Below are positions 16,198-23,942 of a stretch of 64,000 bases of DNA, one piece after another. The notes under the pieces are model-generated. The model had not been told where the DNA came from. It worked only from the letters and a program-made list of their open reading frames with translations, and ran no database searches. Numbering within the stretch: the stretch's first letter is position 1; each line of letters begins with the position of its first letter. Source of the stretch: Oscillospiraceae bacterium (GTDB taxonomy: Bacteria > Bacillota > Clostridia > Oscillospirales > Ruminococcaceae); the NCBI GenBank assembly GCA_017991935.1, contig JAGOPP010000008.1, positions 1 through 64,000 of the forward strand. The letters run 5' to 3'. A program made the position numbers and the translations under genes.

Positions 16198-16458
16198 TCA
16201 CGCGGCGTTGGGACAGTCCTTCGCCCCGCAGCGGGCGGGGCGAAGCCCGGCCTCCCGCGAAGCCTCGAGCGCCCGGTCGCAGACCATCGCGCCGCGGGTC
16301 CCGGCAAAGGCAAGGAACGCGCCGAATCCTCCGCGCAGGAAGAGCTCCCCGTTGCCGATCAGGCCGAGGTCGCTGGCGCCTGCGCAGCCGAGAACCATCA
16401 GGATGCCGACGGCGGCCGCCGCGGCAAACAAAATTCTAAAAACATACGTTCTCTTCAT
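16198..16458 (-). CDS. Small membrane protein or lipoprotein, unknown
   Basis: An 86-residue product with a basic start (MKRTYVFR), a hydrophobic helix and a VLGCAG segment near residue 25 that could be a lipobox, followed by a second moderately hydrophobic stretch and a Cys-containing tail. The ATG at 16458 follows AAAGGATG by about 12 bp and a good promoter lies upstream (16543-16570). The 3' end abuts the tandem repeat array, so the C-terminal residues may have been altered by it. The family is not recognised. Confidence 0.5.
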   Translation of the reverse strand: MKRTYVFRILFAAAAAVGILMVLGCAGASDLGLIGNGELFLRGGFGAFLAFAGTRGAMVCDRALEASREAGLRPARCGAKDCPNAA

Positions 16459-16542
16459 TTCTTTTTCCCATCCTTTCCGTTCCGGCGGGGGGCCTCCCTC
16501 TGCCGCAGACAAAGCGAACATCCGTTCGCATCTTCTGGTCTT

Positions 16543-16570
16543 ATTATATCGCCCCTTTTGAAAAATGCAA
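16543..16570 (-). promoter_or_regulatory. Sigma-A-type promoter on the minus strand
   Basis: On the minus strand TTGCAT and TATAAT are separated by 16 bp, about 85 bp before the small membrane protein gene. It is the best reason to take that gene as expressed. Confidence 0.6.
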
Positions 16571-16654
16571 GGGGTTTGGAGAAAAAAATCGAACAGTTGT
16601 TCTTTGATGGTATTATTTTGTCCCATCTGGTGGGTTCCCCGGCATGGCGCGCCC

Positions 16655-16683
16655 TTGCTTTTCTTTTAAAAAAAGGATAAAAT
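16655..16683 (+). promoter_or_regulatory. Sigma-A-type promoter of the MATE gene
   Basis: TTGCTT and TAAAAT with a 17-bp spacer lie 27 bp before the MATE start codon; TTGGAGG provides the ribosome site. The leader would be about 20 bases. Confidence 0.6.
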
Positions 16684-16710
16684 GATGTCATTCTGTTTTT
16701 TGGAGGAACT

Positions 16711-18099
16711 ATGCTCGCACCCGTCAAGGAAAAACCGTTTTACAAAGCTCTGTTTTCCATCGCCGTCCCGCTGGCGGCGCAGAATATGATCACGTTTGCC
16801 GTCTCGCTCGCGGACACCGTCATGCTGGGACAGCTCAGTGAAACCGCGCTCTCCGCGGCCAATCTCGCCAACGAGCTCTACTTTGTGCTGATGATTATCG
16901 GCTTCGGCATCACGTCCGGGTCGACGGTCTTCGCCGCGCAGTACTGGGGCAAGCGCGACACCGCCTCGATCCGCAAGATCATCACGATCATGCTGCGCAT
17001 CACGCTGGCTTTCTCAATCCTCGCGACCTGCGTCGCGGCGTTTTTGCCGGAGACGTTCATGCGCCTGTACAGCGACGACGAGGCCGTCATCGCGCAGGGC
17101 GCCGAATACCTGCGCATCATGGCCTTCGGCTATCTCTTTTATAGCGTCGCCAACGCGCTTTTCAGCATCCTGCGCACGGTGCGCACCGTCAAGATCTCGG
17201 TGATCGCCTACCTGATCTCGCTCTGCGTCAACATCTCGCTCAACTGGGTCCTGATCTTCGGGCACCTCGGCTTCCCGGCGATGGGCGTCCGCGGCGCGGC
17301 GATCGCGACCGTCATCGCCCGCTTCACCGAATTCGCCATCGCCGTCGCCTACATCCGCTTCAAGGAGGACAAAATCCGCTACCGGTTCCGGGAATTTTTC
17401 GGCTCGGTCAAGGGATACTCCGAGGCGTTTTGGAAGATCGGCGCGCCGGTGGTCCTCAACGAGTCCCTCTGGAGCGTCGGCGCGACGGTGCTCTCCATGG
17501 TCATCGGCCATATCAGCACCCAGTTCGTCGCGGCCAACAGCATCGCCACCGTGGTCTGGCAGTTCTTCTGGGTGGCCATGTCCGGCATGGCCAACGCCAC
17601 CGCCGTGATGATCGGCAACGCCATCGGCGAGGGGGACAGCCGGGAGCTTGTGCAGCGCAAGGCCGACACCGTCACCTATCTCGCGCTGGGGCTCGGGCTC
17701 GTCTCCTGCCTGCTGATGCTGCTGGTCCGGCCGTTCGCCGTCCAGCTCTTCGCGGTCTCCGAGGAGACGAGGAAGCTCGCCATGGATCTCTTGGTGACCC
17801 GCGCGATCCTGATGATCAGCCAAGGGGCGACCTGCCAGTCGATCGTGGGCATTCTGCGCGGCGGCGGCGACACGCGCTTCGCCATGCTCGTGGATGTCTT
17901 CTTTCTCTGGACGGTTTCGATCCCGCTCGGCCTCTGCGCCGGATTCCTCTTCAAATGGAGCCCGCCGCTGGTCCTTTTGGCGCTGCGCTCCGATGAGATC
18001 ATCAAATTCCTCGTCGCCACCGTGCGCATCCAGCGCGGCAAGTGGATCCGCGACGTGACCGTGACGGTCCCCGGCGTCTCGGAATGCGGCTGCGTGTAA
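16711..18099 (+). CDS. MATE family efflux transporter
   Basis: A 462-residue protein with about 12 membrane helices in two homologous halves, each starting with the MATE pattern (PLAAQNMITFAVSLADTVMLGQL in the first, PVVLNESLWSVGATVLSMVIG in the second). These antiporters export cationic drugs, metabolites or dyes in exchange for sodium ions or protons. The segment GILRGGGDTRFAMLVD near residue 385 is characteristic. TTGGAGG precedes the ATG and a promoter is visible. The C-terminal tail of about 50 residues is basic and hydrophilic. The substrate cannot be deduced. Confidence 0.92.
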   Translation: MLAPVKEKPFYKALFSIAVPLAAQNMITFAVSLADTVMLGQLSETALSAANLANELYFVLMIIGFGITSGSTVFAAQYWGKRDTASIRKIITIMLRITLAFSILATCVAAFLPETFMRLYSDDEAVIAQGAEYLRIMAFGYLFYSVANALFSILRTVRTVKISVIAYLISLCVNISLNWVLIFGHLGFPAMGVRGAAIATVIARFTEFAIAVAYIRFKEDKIRYRFREFFGSVKGYSEAFWKIGAPVVLNESLWSVGATVLSMVIGHISTQFVAANSIATVVWQFFWVAMSGMANATAVMIGNAIGEGDSRELVQRKADTVTYLALGLGLVSCLLMLLVRPFAVQLFAVSEETRKLAMDLLVTRAILMISQGATCQSIVGILRGGGDTRFAMLVDVFFLWTVSIPLGLCAGFLFKWSPPLVLLALRSDEIIKFLVATVRIQRGKWIRDVTVTVPGVSECGCV

Positions 18100-18203
18100 A
18101 ACCTTCTTTTTGGGGGCGGTTTCCGCGCGCGGCGGGCCCGTTTTGGACGCCGCGAAGGCCTCCCAGACGGAAAAATTTTACTTTTTGAACCGCGAGTAGT
18201 TTC

Positions 18204-18231
18204 TTGACAGACTAAAATAATATGTTAGAAT
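18204..18231 (+). promoter_or_regulatory. Strong sigma-A promoter of the sigH-like gene
   Basis: TTGACA at 18204-18209 and TAGAAT at 18226-18231 are separated by 16 bp, with TG one base upstream (extended -10). The start codon is 40 bp downstream. Confidence 0.8.
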
Positions 18232-18270
18232 GATAACGACTGGTTTCCAAGTTCCGAAGGGGTGAGGCAG

Positions 18271-18849
18271 ATGGCGGCCGGCGAAAGGGATGTTTTCATC
18301 GAAGAGGCGGTTCGCTCCGCCCGCTCCGGTGAGGAGGAGGGCCTCGAAACACTGATCCGCCGCTGCGTCTACATCTCCCCGAGAACGGTCGAGACCGGCG
18401 CCGGATTGGGACTCGAATACGACGACCTGCATCAGGAGGCCGTCATCGCCCTGCTCAAGGCGCTCCACTCCTACGGCTCCGCCGCGGGGGACGCGTCGTT
18501 CCGGACCTATTCCGCCGTCTGTATCCGGCGAAGGCTCTCCTCGGTGATCCGCTCCGGCCTGCGGCAAAAAAATCTGCCGATGGTCGGCTACCTTTCGATC
18601 GACGGGAACTTTCCGCTGGAACCGGGCACCGACCCGGAGGCCGCTTGGATCGAAAAGGAGGATTCCTCCGCGGCGGTCCTACGGCTGCTCTCCCGCCTCT
18701 CAAAGCTCGAAAGCTCCGTCCTGCGGCTCTATCTCGCCGGAAGCTCCTATGAGGAAATCGGCATGGCGCTCTCTATTTCGGCAAAATCCGCCGGCAACGC
18801 GATGGAACGCGTCCGGCAAAAACTCCGGTCGGAAAGCGGCCGGAGGTGA
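18271..18849 (+). CDS. sigH: Sigma factor, SigH-like
   Basis: A 192-residue sigma-70 family factor. Region 2 holds YDDLHQEAVIALLKALHSY and the FRTYSAVCIRRRLSSVIR recognition helices; region 4 holds LSRLSKLESSVLRLYLAGSSYEEIG and the SAKSAGNAMERVRQKL helix. The spacing and phrases such as RQKNLP and YLSID parallel Bacillus SigH, the factor for entry into sporulation. The ATG at 18271 follows GAAGGGG by 8 bp; a GTG nine bases earlier overlaps that site. The assignment as SigH rather than another sporulation-type sigma is inference from these local matches. Confidence 0.8.
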   Translation: MAAGERDVFIEEAVRSARSGEEEGLETLIRRCVYISPRTVETGAGLGLEYDDLHQEAVIALLKALHSYGSAAGDASFRTYSAVCIRRRLSSVIRSGLRQKNLPMVGYLSIDGNFPLEPGTDPEAAWIEKEDSSAAVLRLLSRLSKLESSVLRLYLAGSSYEEIGMALSISAKSAGNAMERVRQKLRSESGRR

Positions 18850-18978
18850 TCGTTTCGGTATGCGGCCCCGCGTGGGGCTGGATATACGCATGCCCCGGGG
18901 CAAACAGGCAACATCTATAAAAACTTAGCGGTTGTGGTGAACCAAGGGCAAATACAATCCATTGAAAGAGGTAAAATC

Positions 18979-19260
18979 ATGTACCAAGACAAGACCTTAG
19001 TGTGCAAAGAGTGTGGACAAGAGTTCATCTTCACCGCTGGCGAGCAGGAATTCTATGCGGAGCGCGGATTTGTCAACGAACCCCAGCGCTGCAAAGATTG
19101 CCGCGACTCCCGTAAGAACAAACTGAAAACCCAAAAAGAGATGTACACCACGACCTGTGCCGCCTGCGGCGGAGAAGCGAAAGTCCCGTTTAAGCCCCGC
19201 GAGGACCGTCCGGTCTTTTGCAGCGAGTGCTTTGCCAAGATGAAAGCCCAACAGGAATAA
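18979..19260 (+). CDS. Zinc-ribbon protein (two CxxC pairs per half)
   Basis: A 93-residue protein with two zinc-ribbon units: CKEC..CKDC at the N-terminus (about residues 9-39) and CAAC..CSEC at the C-terminus. This fits the short zf-trcl/probable zinc-ribbon family of Firmicutes, whose role is unknown. GAAAGAGGT lies 7 bp before the ATG at 18979. It is 129 bp downstream of the sigH-like gene on the same strand; read-through is possible but a separate promoter cannot be excluded. A terminator follows at once. Confidence 0.82.
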   Translation: MYQDKTLVCKECGQEFIFTAGEQEFYAERGFVNEPQRCKDCRDSRKNKLKTQKEMYTTTCAACGGEAKVPFKPREDRPVFCSECFAKMKAQQE

Positions 19261-19269
19261 AAAACCGAA

Positions 19270-19300
19270 AACGCTCGAGCTTACCGCCCGGGCGTTTTTT
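19270..19300 (+). terminator. Rho-independent terminator after the zinc-ribbon gene
   Basis: AACGCTCG pairs with CGGGCGTT (one T:G pair) and is followed by a T run. It lies 9 bp after the stop codon. Confidence 0.8.
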
Positions 19301-19498
19301 ATGCCCTGCGGCTCCTCCGGTTCACGCACGGTTCACGAAGCGGCGGTAAGGTAAGATCGGAAACTTATAAACAGGGGCCGCGCCGTTTTTTGCGCGCCAA
19401 CCGCCAAAGAAATCCGCCCCGGCCTTTTTCCGTCTTCCGGCCGTTTTGTTTTTCCGGGCGGCGGGAACCGGCCACGCTGAGAGAGGGGGGAACCCTCC

Positions 19499-20716
19499 GT
19501 GAGAGAGGCATTCAAAAAGAAAAACCGCTGGGCGCATCTTCTGATCTGGACGCTGTTCAAGCTGCCGCTGCGCCTTTTGCTCAAATGGAAGCTCGGCTAT
19601 CGGTACGAAAAAGTCGACAACCCGCCCGAGCCGTGCTTTGTCGTCTGCAACCACACCTGCAACTGGGACCCGCTGCTGGCGGCCCTGCCCTTCCGGCGGC
19701 AGATGTACTTCGTCGCCGGGGAGCAGCTCTCCCGGATGGGGTTCGCGAGCCGGCTCATCGGCCTGCTGGCCGACCCGATTTACCGGCTGAAGGCCCGGAC
19801 CGAGGCCCGTTCCGCGGCCGAAATCTTGCAGTGCGTCCGCGCGGGATACAGTGTCTGTATGTTCCCGGAGGGAAGCTGCACGTGGGACGGGCGCACCGCC
19901 CCCGCCTACGCAGGGACCGGCAGGCTCGTCCGGAAATGCGGCGTCCCGCTCTACATCTACCGCATCGAGGGCGGCTATTTTACCCTGCCCCGCTGGTCGA
20001 AGTCCATCCGAAAGGGCAATCTTGAGGGCGCGCTCGCGGCATGGTATCCCGCCCGGGAGCTCGCCGGCATGACGGACGAGGAGATCGACCGGCGGATCGC
20101 CGAACACCTCGCCGCCGACGCGTACGCCTACGAATCGGCGCACCCCGGCGCGCGAAAATGCGGCCGCCGCGCGGAATCCTTGGAGGCGGCGCTCTACCTC
20201 TGCCCGGCCTGCGGCAAGATGGGCGCCTTTCGTTCAAAGGGCGACCAACTCGTCTGCTCGGCGTGCGGCCTTACCCTGATCCTCGACGAACAGATGAAAT
20301 TTAAGACGGCGGGCGGAGGCGAGCCGCCGTTCCCCGACATCGGGGAATGGGTCCGCTGGCAGAAGGCCCGCACCGCGAAGATCGGGCCGGAGCTTGCGGA
20401 GCTGCCCCCGGAGACCTGCCTCACCTCGGACTCCGGCGTCACGCTGCGCACCTATCTGCCCGGCGCGCCGCAAAAATCGCTCGGGTCGGGGACGCTCTCG
20501 CTCTACCCGGACCGGCTGGCGTTCGCGGCGGAGGGCGGCGAGACTTTCTCGTTTCCGCTTTCCGAGCTCAGCGACATCTCGACCATGCTGCAGTGCCGCT
20601 TGGAATTTTGCTGCGCCGGGATCTATTACGAAACCCTGCCCGAGGCCCCCTACTCCGCGCTCAAATACGCCCAGTTGGCCGGCGCGATGAACGAAAAGAC
20701 GAGGGTCATGATCTAA
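19499..20716 (+). CDS. PlsC-like acyltransferase fused to a zinc ribbon
   Basis: A 405-residue protein. Residues about 15-200 form a glycerolphosphate-acyltransferase-type domain with the NHxxxxD motif (N51 H52 to D57) and the PEGS motif (123-126), the signature of 1-acylglycerol-3-phosphate acyltransferases. Residues 235-256 form a CPAC..CSAC zinc ribbon, and the last 140 residues form a separate domain with a beta-rich look (SLGSGTLSLYPDRLAFAAEGG) resembling a PH-like fold. The reaction would be acyl transfer to a lysophospholipid-type acceptor; the extra domains make the true substrate uncertain. GTG at 19499 with GAGAGGGGGG upstream is the start. A perfect terminator follows. Confidence 0.8.
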   Translation: MREAFKKKNRWAHLLIWTLFKLPLRLLLKWKLGYRYEKVDNPPEPCFVVCNHTCNWDPLLAALPFRRQMYFVAGEQLSRMGFASRLIGLLADPIYRLKARTEARSAAEILQCVRAGYSVCMFPEGSCTWDGRTAPAYAGTGRLVRKCGVPLYIYRIEGGYFTLPRWSKSIRKGNLEGALAAWYPARELAGMTDEEIDRRIAEHLAADAYAYESAHPGARKCGRRAESLEAALYLCPACGKMGAFRSKGDQLVCSACGLTLILDEQMKFKTAGGGEPPFPDIGEWVRWQKARTAKIGPELAELPPETCLTSDSGVTLRTYLPGAPQKSLGSGTLSLYPDRLAFAAEGGETFSFPLSELSDISTMLQCRLEFCCAGIYYETLPEAPYSALKYAQLAGAMNEKTRVMI

Positions 20717-20727
20717 AAACGAAGATA

Positions 20728-20766
20728 AAGCCCTGCCCGGGGCGGCCGCCCCGGGCAGGGCTTTTT
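20728..20766 (+). terminator. Terminator after the acyltransferase gene
   Basis: AAGCCCTGCCCGGGGCGG and its complement form a near-perfect stem followed by TTTTT, 12 bp after the stop codon. Confidence 0.92.
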
Positions 20767-20800
20767 GATCGTCATTTTACGGAAAACGCTTTTTGATACC

Positions 20801-21179
20801 GGAGGCCATCCGGCGGCATGGGGGGCAACGCCAAAAAAGCATCCCCGCCGCGCGGAGCGGGCGGCGTCTATCCGATCGCCTTCTCGCAGTCCGAGGAACT
20901 TCGACCGCGCGCCCACGAAAAACGGGTTATATCCCGGAAAGCTCTTTTTGACGCCGGAGGCCATCCGGCGGCATGGGGGGCAACGTCAAAAGTCATCCCC
21001 ACCGCGCGGAGCGGGCGGCGTCTATCCGATCGCCTTCTCGCAGTCCGAGGAACTTCAACCGCGCGCCCACGAAAAACGGGTTATATCCCGGAAAGCTCTT
21101 TTTGCCGCCGGAGGCCATCCGGCGGCATGGGGGGCAACGTCAAAAGCCATCCCCGCCGCGCGGAGCGGGCGGCGTCCTT
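20801..21179. repeat. About 154-bp intergenic tandem repeat, 2.5 copies
   Basis: A unit beginning GGAGGCCATCCGGCGGCATG recurs at 20801, 20956 and 21110 (periods 155 and 154). The one-base difference in period lies in an A run after GGCAACG. Each copy holds a CCGGAGGCCATCCGG hairpin and the string CTTCTCGCAGTCCGAGGAAC. The array lies between the acyltransferase terminator and the 3' end of the DHHW gene. Frames through it are in different phases in different copies and lack ribosome sites, so I do not call genes here. Confidence 0.85.
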
Positions 21180-21238
21180 TTTGACGGCTGACCCGGCGGC
21201 CGAGGGCGGCAAAATGGGGTCCGGGACCGCCCGAATCT

Positions 21239-22342
21239 TCACTCGGCGAGCGACGTCAGGCGGCCGAGGCCGGCCCCCTCCAAAAACGTTTCGGCGCTGT
21301 ACGCGAAGAGGACCTGCTGGTAGTCGGAGACCCGGATCGCCGCGAGCATCCCGTCCGTGGCGGCGCCGAGGTCGACATAGGTGATATGCGCGTAGTGGTT
21401 CGCGAGAAACGGCAGCCAGCTCTTCGCCGTCGCGTCGCCGAAGACGAGCAGCCACTCCTCGTACGGGCCGTCCGTCTCGATCTCCGTGACCGGGGCAAGC
21501 CCGCCGAGCAGGACGTCCGTGGGGTCCTGCGAGGCCGTCTGCCGGTCGTACAGGCCCTGCTGCTCCGTGCGGACACCGTCCGCGGACGTGTGGGCCACGG
21601 AATATTCGCGCTCGTACTGCGTGTACGCGTACATGGCGACGAAATCGCCGGCCGCGTAATCCGCGAGCACGCCCTTCGCCAAGGAGCCCTTGAAACCGTG
21701 GGCGGCGTAGGCGACGTTGAAATCGGAGATCGGCTTCCCGCGCAGATTTAAGGCGGAGGCGTATTCGCTGTAAACGTAATACCCGCCCAGCGCGGTCAGG
21801 TTCTCCTCCGTGTTGTAATAGATATACTCGCCGCGGTGGGCGAAAAGGGACTGGTAGACGTCGGCGGTCACGGCCTTGCCAGAGAGCGTCGCGTACGCCT
21901 CGGAGATCATGTGGCGCTGGTTGTAAAGGCGGTCCGCGGCCGCGCTGTTGATCTCCTGCTGCTTGATGACGGCGGCCGTCGGGATCAGCATGACGCAGGC
22001 GCCGACCCGGTGATCCGAAACAAAATTCCCGATCGCCTCCGCCGAGGCGGCGGTGACGTCCGTCTCCGGCGGCTCGATATTTTTGAGCAGGGAGCCGTCC
22101 TCGCCGAGAAAGACGCCGTCAAACTCGCGGCGGCCGGAGAGATAGAGCAGGCGGTCCGCCAACAGGGAGAGCTCGTCCCGCCCGGGCAGGTTTTTGGAGA
22201 AAAACGACTCCATCCCGGCGGAAAAATCGCCCGACGAGAGCGCCCCGAAGCTCGGGATCGGGAAATCCGTCCCATGAAGCAGCGCGAGAATCCCGGAAAC
22301 CGCGAGCGCGGAAGCCAAAAACAGGGCTACGATTTTTTTCAT
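21239..22342 (-). CDS. DHHW/AlgX-like exported protein with degenerate active site
   Basis: A 367-residue protein with an N-terminal signal anchor (residues 3-22) and the fold order of the DHHW family, SGNH-like O-acyltransfer partners of MBOAT proteins. The segment that normally reads DHHWT..GAYYAY appears as EENLTALGGYYVY (E179-Y190), and the segment that normally reads KDSYAN..PFL appears as GDATAKSWLPFL (302-313), so the catalytic Asp, His and Ser are all replaced. The rest of the fold is well kept. AAGGAGG precedes the ATG. It follows the MBOAT gene by 35 bp. It is probably non-catalytic, perhaps a scaffold; this rests on my recollection of the family motifs. Confidence 0.8.
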   Translation of the reverse strand: MKKIVALFLASALAVSGILALLHGTDFPIPSFGALSSGDFSAGMESFFSKNLPGRDELSLLADRLLYLSGRREFDGVFLGEDGSLLKNIEPPETDVTAASAEAIGNFVSDHRVGACVMLIPTAAVIKQQEINSAAADRLYNQRHMISEAYATLSGKAVTADVYQSLFAHRGEYIYYNTEENLTALGGYYVYSEYASALNLRGKPISDFNVAYAAHGFKGSLAKGVLADYAAGDFVAMYAYTQYEREYSVAHTSADGVRTEQQGLYDRQTASQDPTDVLLGGLAPVTEIETDGPYEEWLLVFGDATAKSWLPFLANHYAHITYVDLGAATDGMLAAIRVSDYQQVLFAYSAETFLEGAGLGRLTSLAE

Positions 22343-22377
22343 GGCGGCACCTCCTTTCTTAAAATAACGGGCCCCGG

Positions 22378-23697
22378 TCAGAGCAGATAGGCCGTGCAGA
22401 GGGCGAGCAAAACCGTGCTCACGACGAGGTCGCTGGCGCCCGCGGCGGCGGGGCTGCGGCGGCGCAGGCGGTGGATGAGCATGCTCATAAAATTGGTCAG
22501 CAGGATGGCGCCCGCGACGAGCGGGATCATGCTGCCGGAGAGATCGTAGGCGGTCTCGGCGGTGGAGAAACTCGCGCCGAGCCCGAGCATCGCCCCAAAA
22601 TAGCGCGGGACTTTCGTCAGGGAATCCGCGGAGAAGATGACCATCGACAGCATCGTGACGCAGAAGGTGTAGATGCCGGCGAAAAACTTCGGGATCCGCT
22701 CAAGATAGCGCCCGAGGAACCATTTTTCCAGCAAAATGAACGCCGCGATGTAGACGCCCCAGACGATGAAATTCATCCGGATGCCGAACCAGACCCCGGC
22801 CAGCATGCAGACGAGCGACGTGTTGACCGCGTATTGCAGCGGCGTCGGCTTTTCGGATTTGAGATTATCATAGACGTAATAATGGAAAAATTCCGTCACC
22901 GTCATGTTGAAGCGGGAAAAAAACTCCGTGACCGAGCCGCTCTGGAACGGAAACCAGAAGTTTTTGGGCAGCTCGAGGCCGAAGCAGAGCCCGAGCCCGC
23001 GCGCCATGTCGCAGAAGCCCGAGAGATCGAAGAAAATTTTCATCGCGAAGGTGATCATCACCATCCACGCGCCGACCACCGTCAGCTCGTCCGCCGCCTT
23101 GAGCTCCGCGCAGACCTTGCCGATCGGCACCGACAGCAGCAGGTATTTCGCGAGGCCGCGGATGAATTTCGCGAGGCCGTCGCCGATCTGCGAGAGCGTC
23201 GTCTCGGGCGAAAGCGGCTTTTTCCAGAGGTTGTCGATCCGCACGAGCGGCCCGCGGTAAAGCTTGGCGAAAAAGCCGAGAAACAGTCCGAAACGGAAAA
23301 AATTCGTCTCGTATTCCGCGTCATATTTATAGACGTCCACGAGATACCCGAGCGACGTGAAGGCGACGACCATCGTCCCAAGCGGAACCGCCTGCCCGGT
23401 GATTTGATTGAGCGCGGAAAACCAGATCATCACGGAGGCGTTCGCCACGATCCCGAATATGTAGAGCGACTTGCGCAGCCTCGGGCGCGCCTCCGCCCTG
23501 CGCATCCCCTCGGAGAGCGCGTAGGAAAGCGCGAGCACCGCGCAGAACATCGGAAAATGGCCCGGCTGCGCCAAAGCGTAGAAAGCGGCGGAGATCCAAA
23601 ACAGCGCGGCGCTTCTCCATCTCGCGGGCACGATCAAAAAGAGCGCCAGAGAGACCGGCAGAAACAGGTATAGAAATGTAAGGCTGTAAAGCTGCAC
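22378..23697 (-). CDS. MBOAT family membrane protein (AlgI/DltB-like), catalytic His missing
   Basis: A 439-residue polytopic protein with about 11 helices, similar in layout to AlgI/DltB O-acyltransferases. The segment LVCMLAGVWFGIRMNFIVWGVY (residues 295-316) matches the AlgI core LLCGLWHGA..NFVLWGLYHG, but the invariant His is Phe (F304), the second conserved His position is Ile (I317), and the RRWHIS motif reads SRFNMT (262-266). The rest aligns well, including YRGPLVRI and DLSGFCDMARGLGLCFG. The GTG at 23697 has GGAGGG 5 bp upstream. It is paired with the degenerate DHHW protein downstream. Either both have a new function or the pair is non-catalytic. Confidence 0.82.
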   Translation of the reverse strand: MQLYSLTFLYLFLPVSLALFLIVPARWRSAALFWISAAFYALAQPGHFPMFCAVLALSYALSEGMRRAEARPRLRKSLYIFGIVANASVMIWFSALNQITGQAVPLGTMVVAFTSLGYLVDVYKYDAEYETNFFRFGLFLGFFAKLYRGPLVRIDNLWKKPLSPETTLSQIGDGLAKFIRGLAKYLLLSVPIGKVCAELKAADELTVVGAWMVMITFAMKIFFDLSGFCDMARGLGLCFGLELPKNFWFPFQSGSVTEFFSRFNMTVTEFFHYYVYDNLKSEKPTPLQYAVNTSLVCMLAGVWFGIRMNFIVWGVYIAAFILLEKWFLGRYLERIPKFFAGIYTFCVTMLSMVIFSADSLTKVPRYFGAMLGLGASFSTAETAYDLSGSMIPLVAGAILLTNFMSMLIHRLRRRSPAAAGASDLVVSTVLLALCTAYLL

Positions 23698-23847
23698 AGG
23701 CGCCCTCCTTTTTAATAAGATTCCGGCCTGGGCCGGGGATACGGCACACGCCGCCGGCGAGGGAGAATCGGAAAAAATCGCTTCATCCTCGCAATCTGAG
23801 CGGGGTATAGACTTGTAGCTCCCTGTGAGGGTGTGATGCCAATCGTA

Positions 23848-23878
23848 ATTTCAATCCACACACCCCGCGAGGGGTGAC
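23848..23878 (-). CRISPR. Solitary CRISPR-like repeat (type I-C style)
   Basis: On the minus strand the 31 bases begin GTCACCCCTCGCGGGGTG and end GTGGATTGAAAT, which matches the form of type I-C repeats (GTCGC-type start, small GC hairpin, GTGGATTGAAAT end). Only one copy is present, so it is not an array. A weaker partial likeness (CCCTGTGAGGGTGTGA) lies about 40 bp away. No cas gene is in the window. Confidence 0.6.
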
Positions 23879-23942
23879 TCCCAGCGCCGCGCCGGTTTCT
23901 CCATGAGGATTTTGTTTCCATTCACGCCCGCCGAAGAAAAAA

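Noticed and set aside
15507-16313. Repeat-containing open frames over the 147-bp array
   Set aside because: The period is a multiple of three, so frames stay open by chance; no ribosome site, and the frames extend into the 5' part of spoVB.
18850-18978. A promoter between the sigH-like gene and the zinc-ribbon gene
   Set aside because: TTGTGG and TACAAT boxes exist, but the spacer of 15 bp is too short for confidence.
20765-21384. Open frames over the 154-bp array
   Set aside because: Periods of 155 and 154 shift the frame between copies and there is no start signal, so no stable protein is encoded.
23817-23836. Second CRISPR repeat
   Set aside because: CCCTGTGAGGGTGTGA is only partly similar to the I-C-like repeat and the distance of about 40 bp is too short for a repeat-spacer unit, so it is not called.
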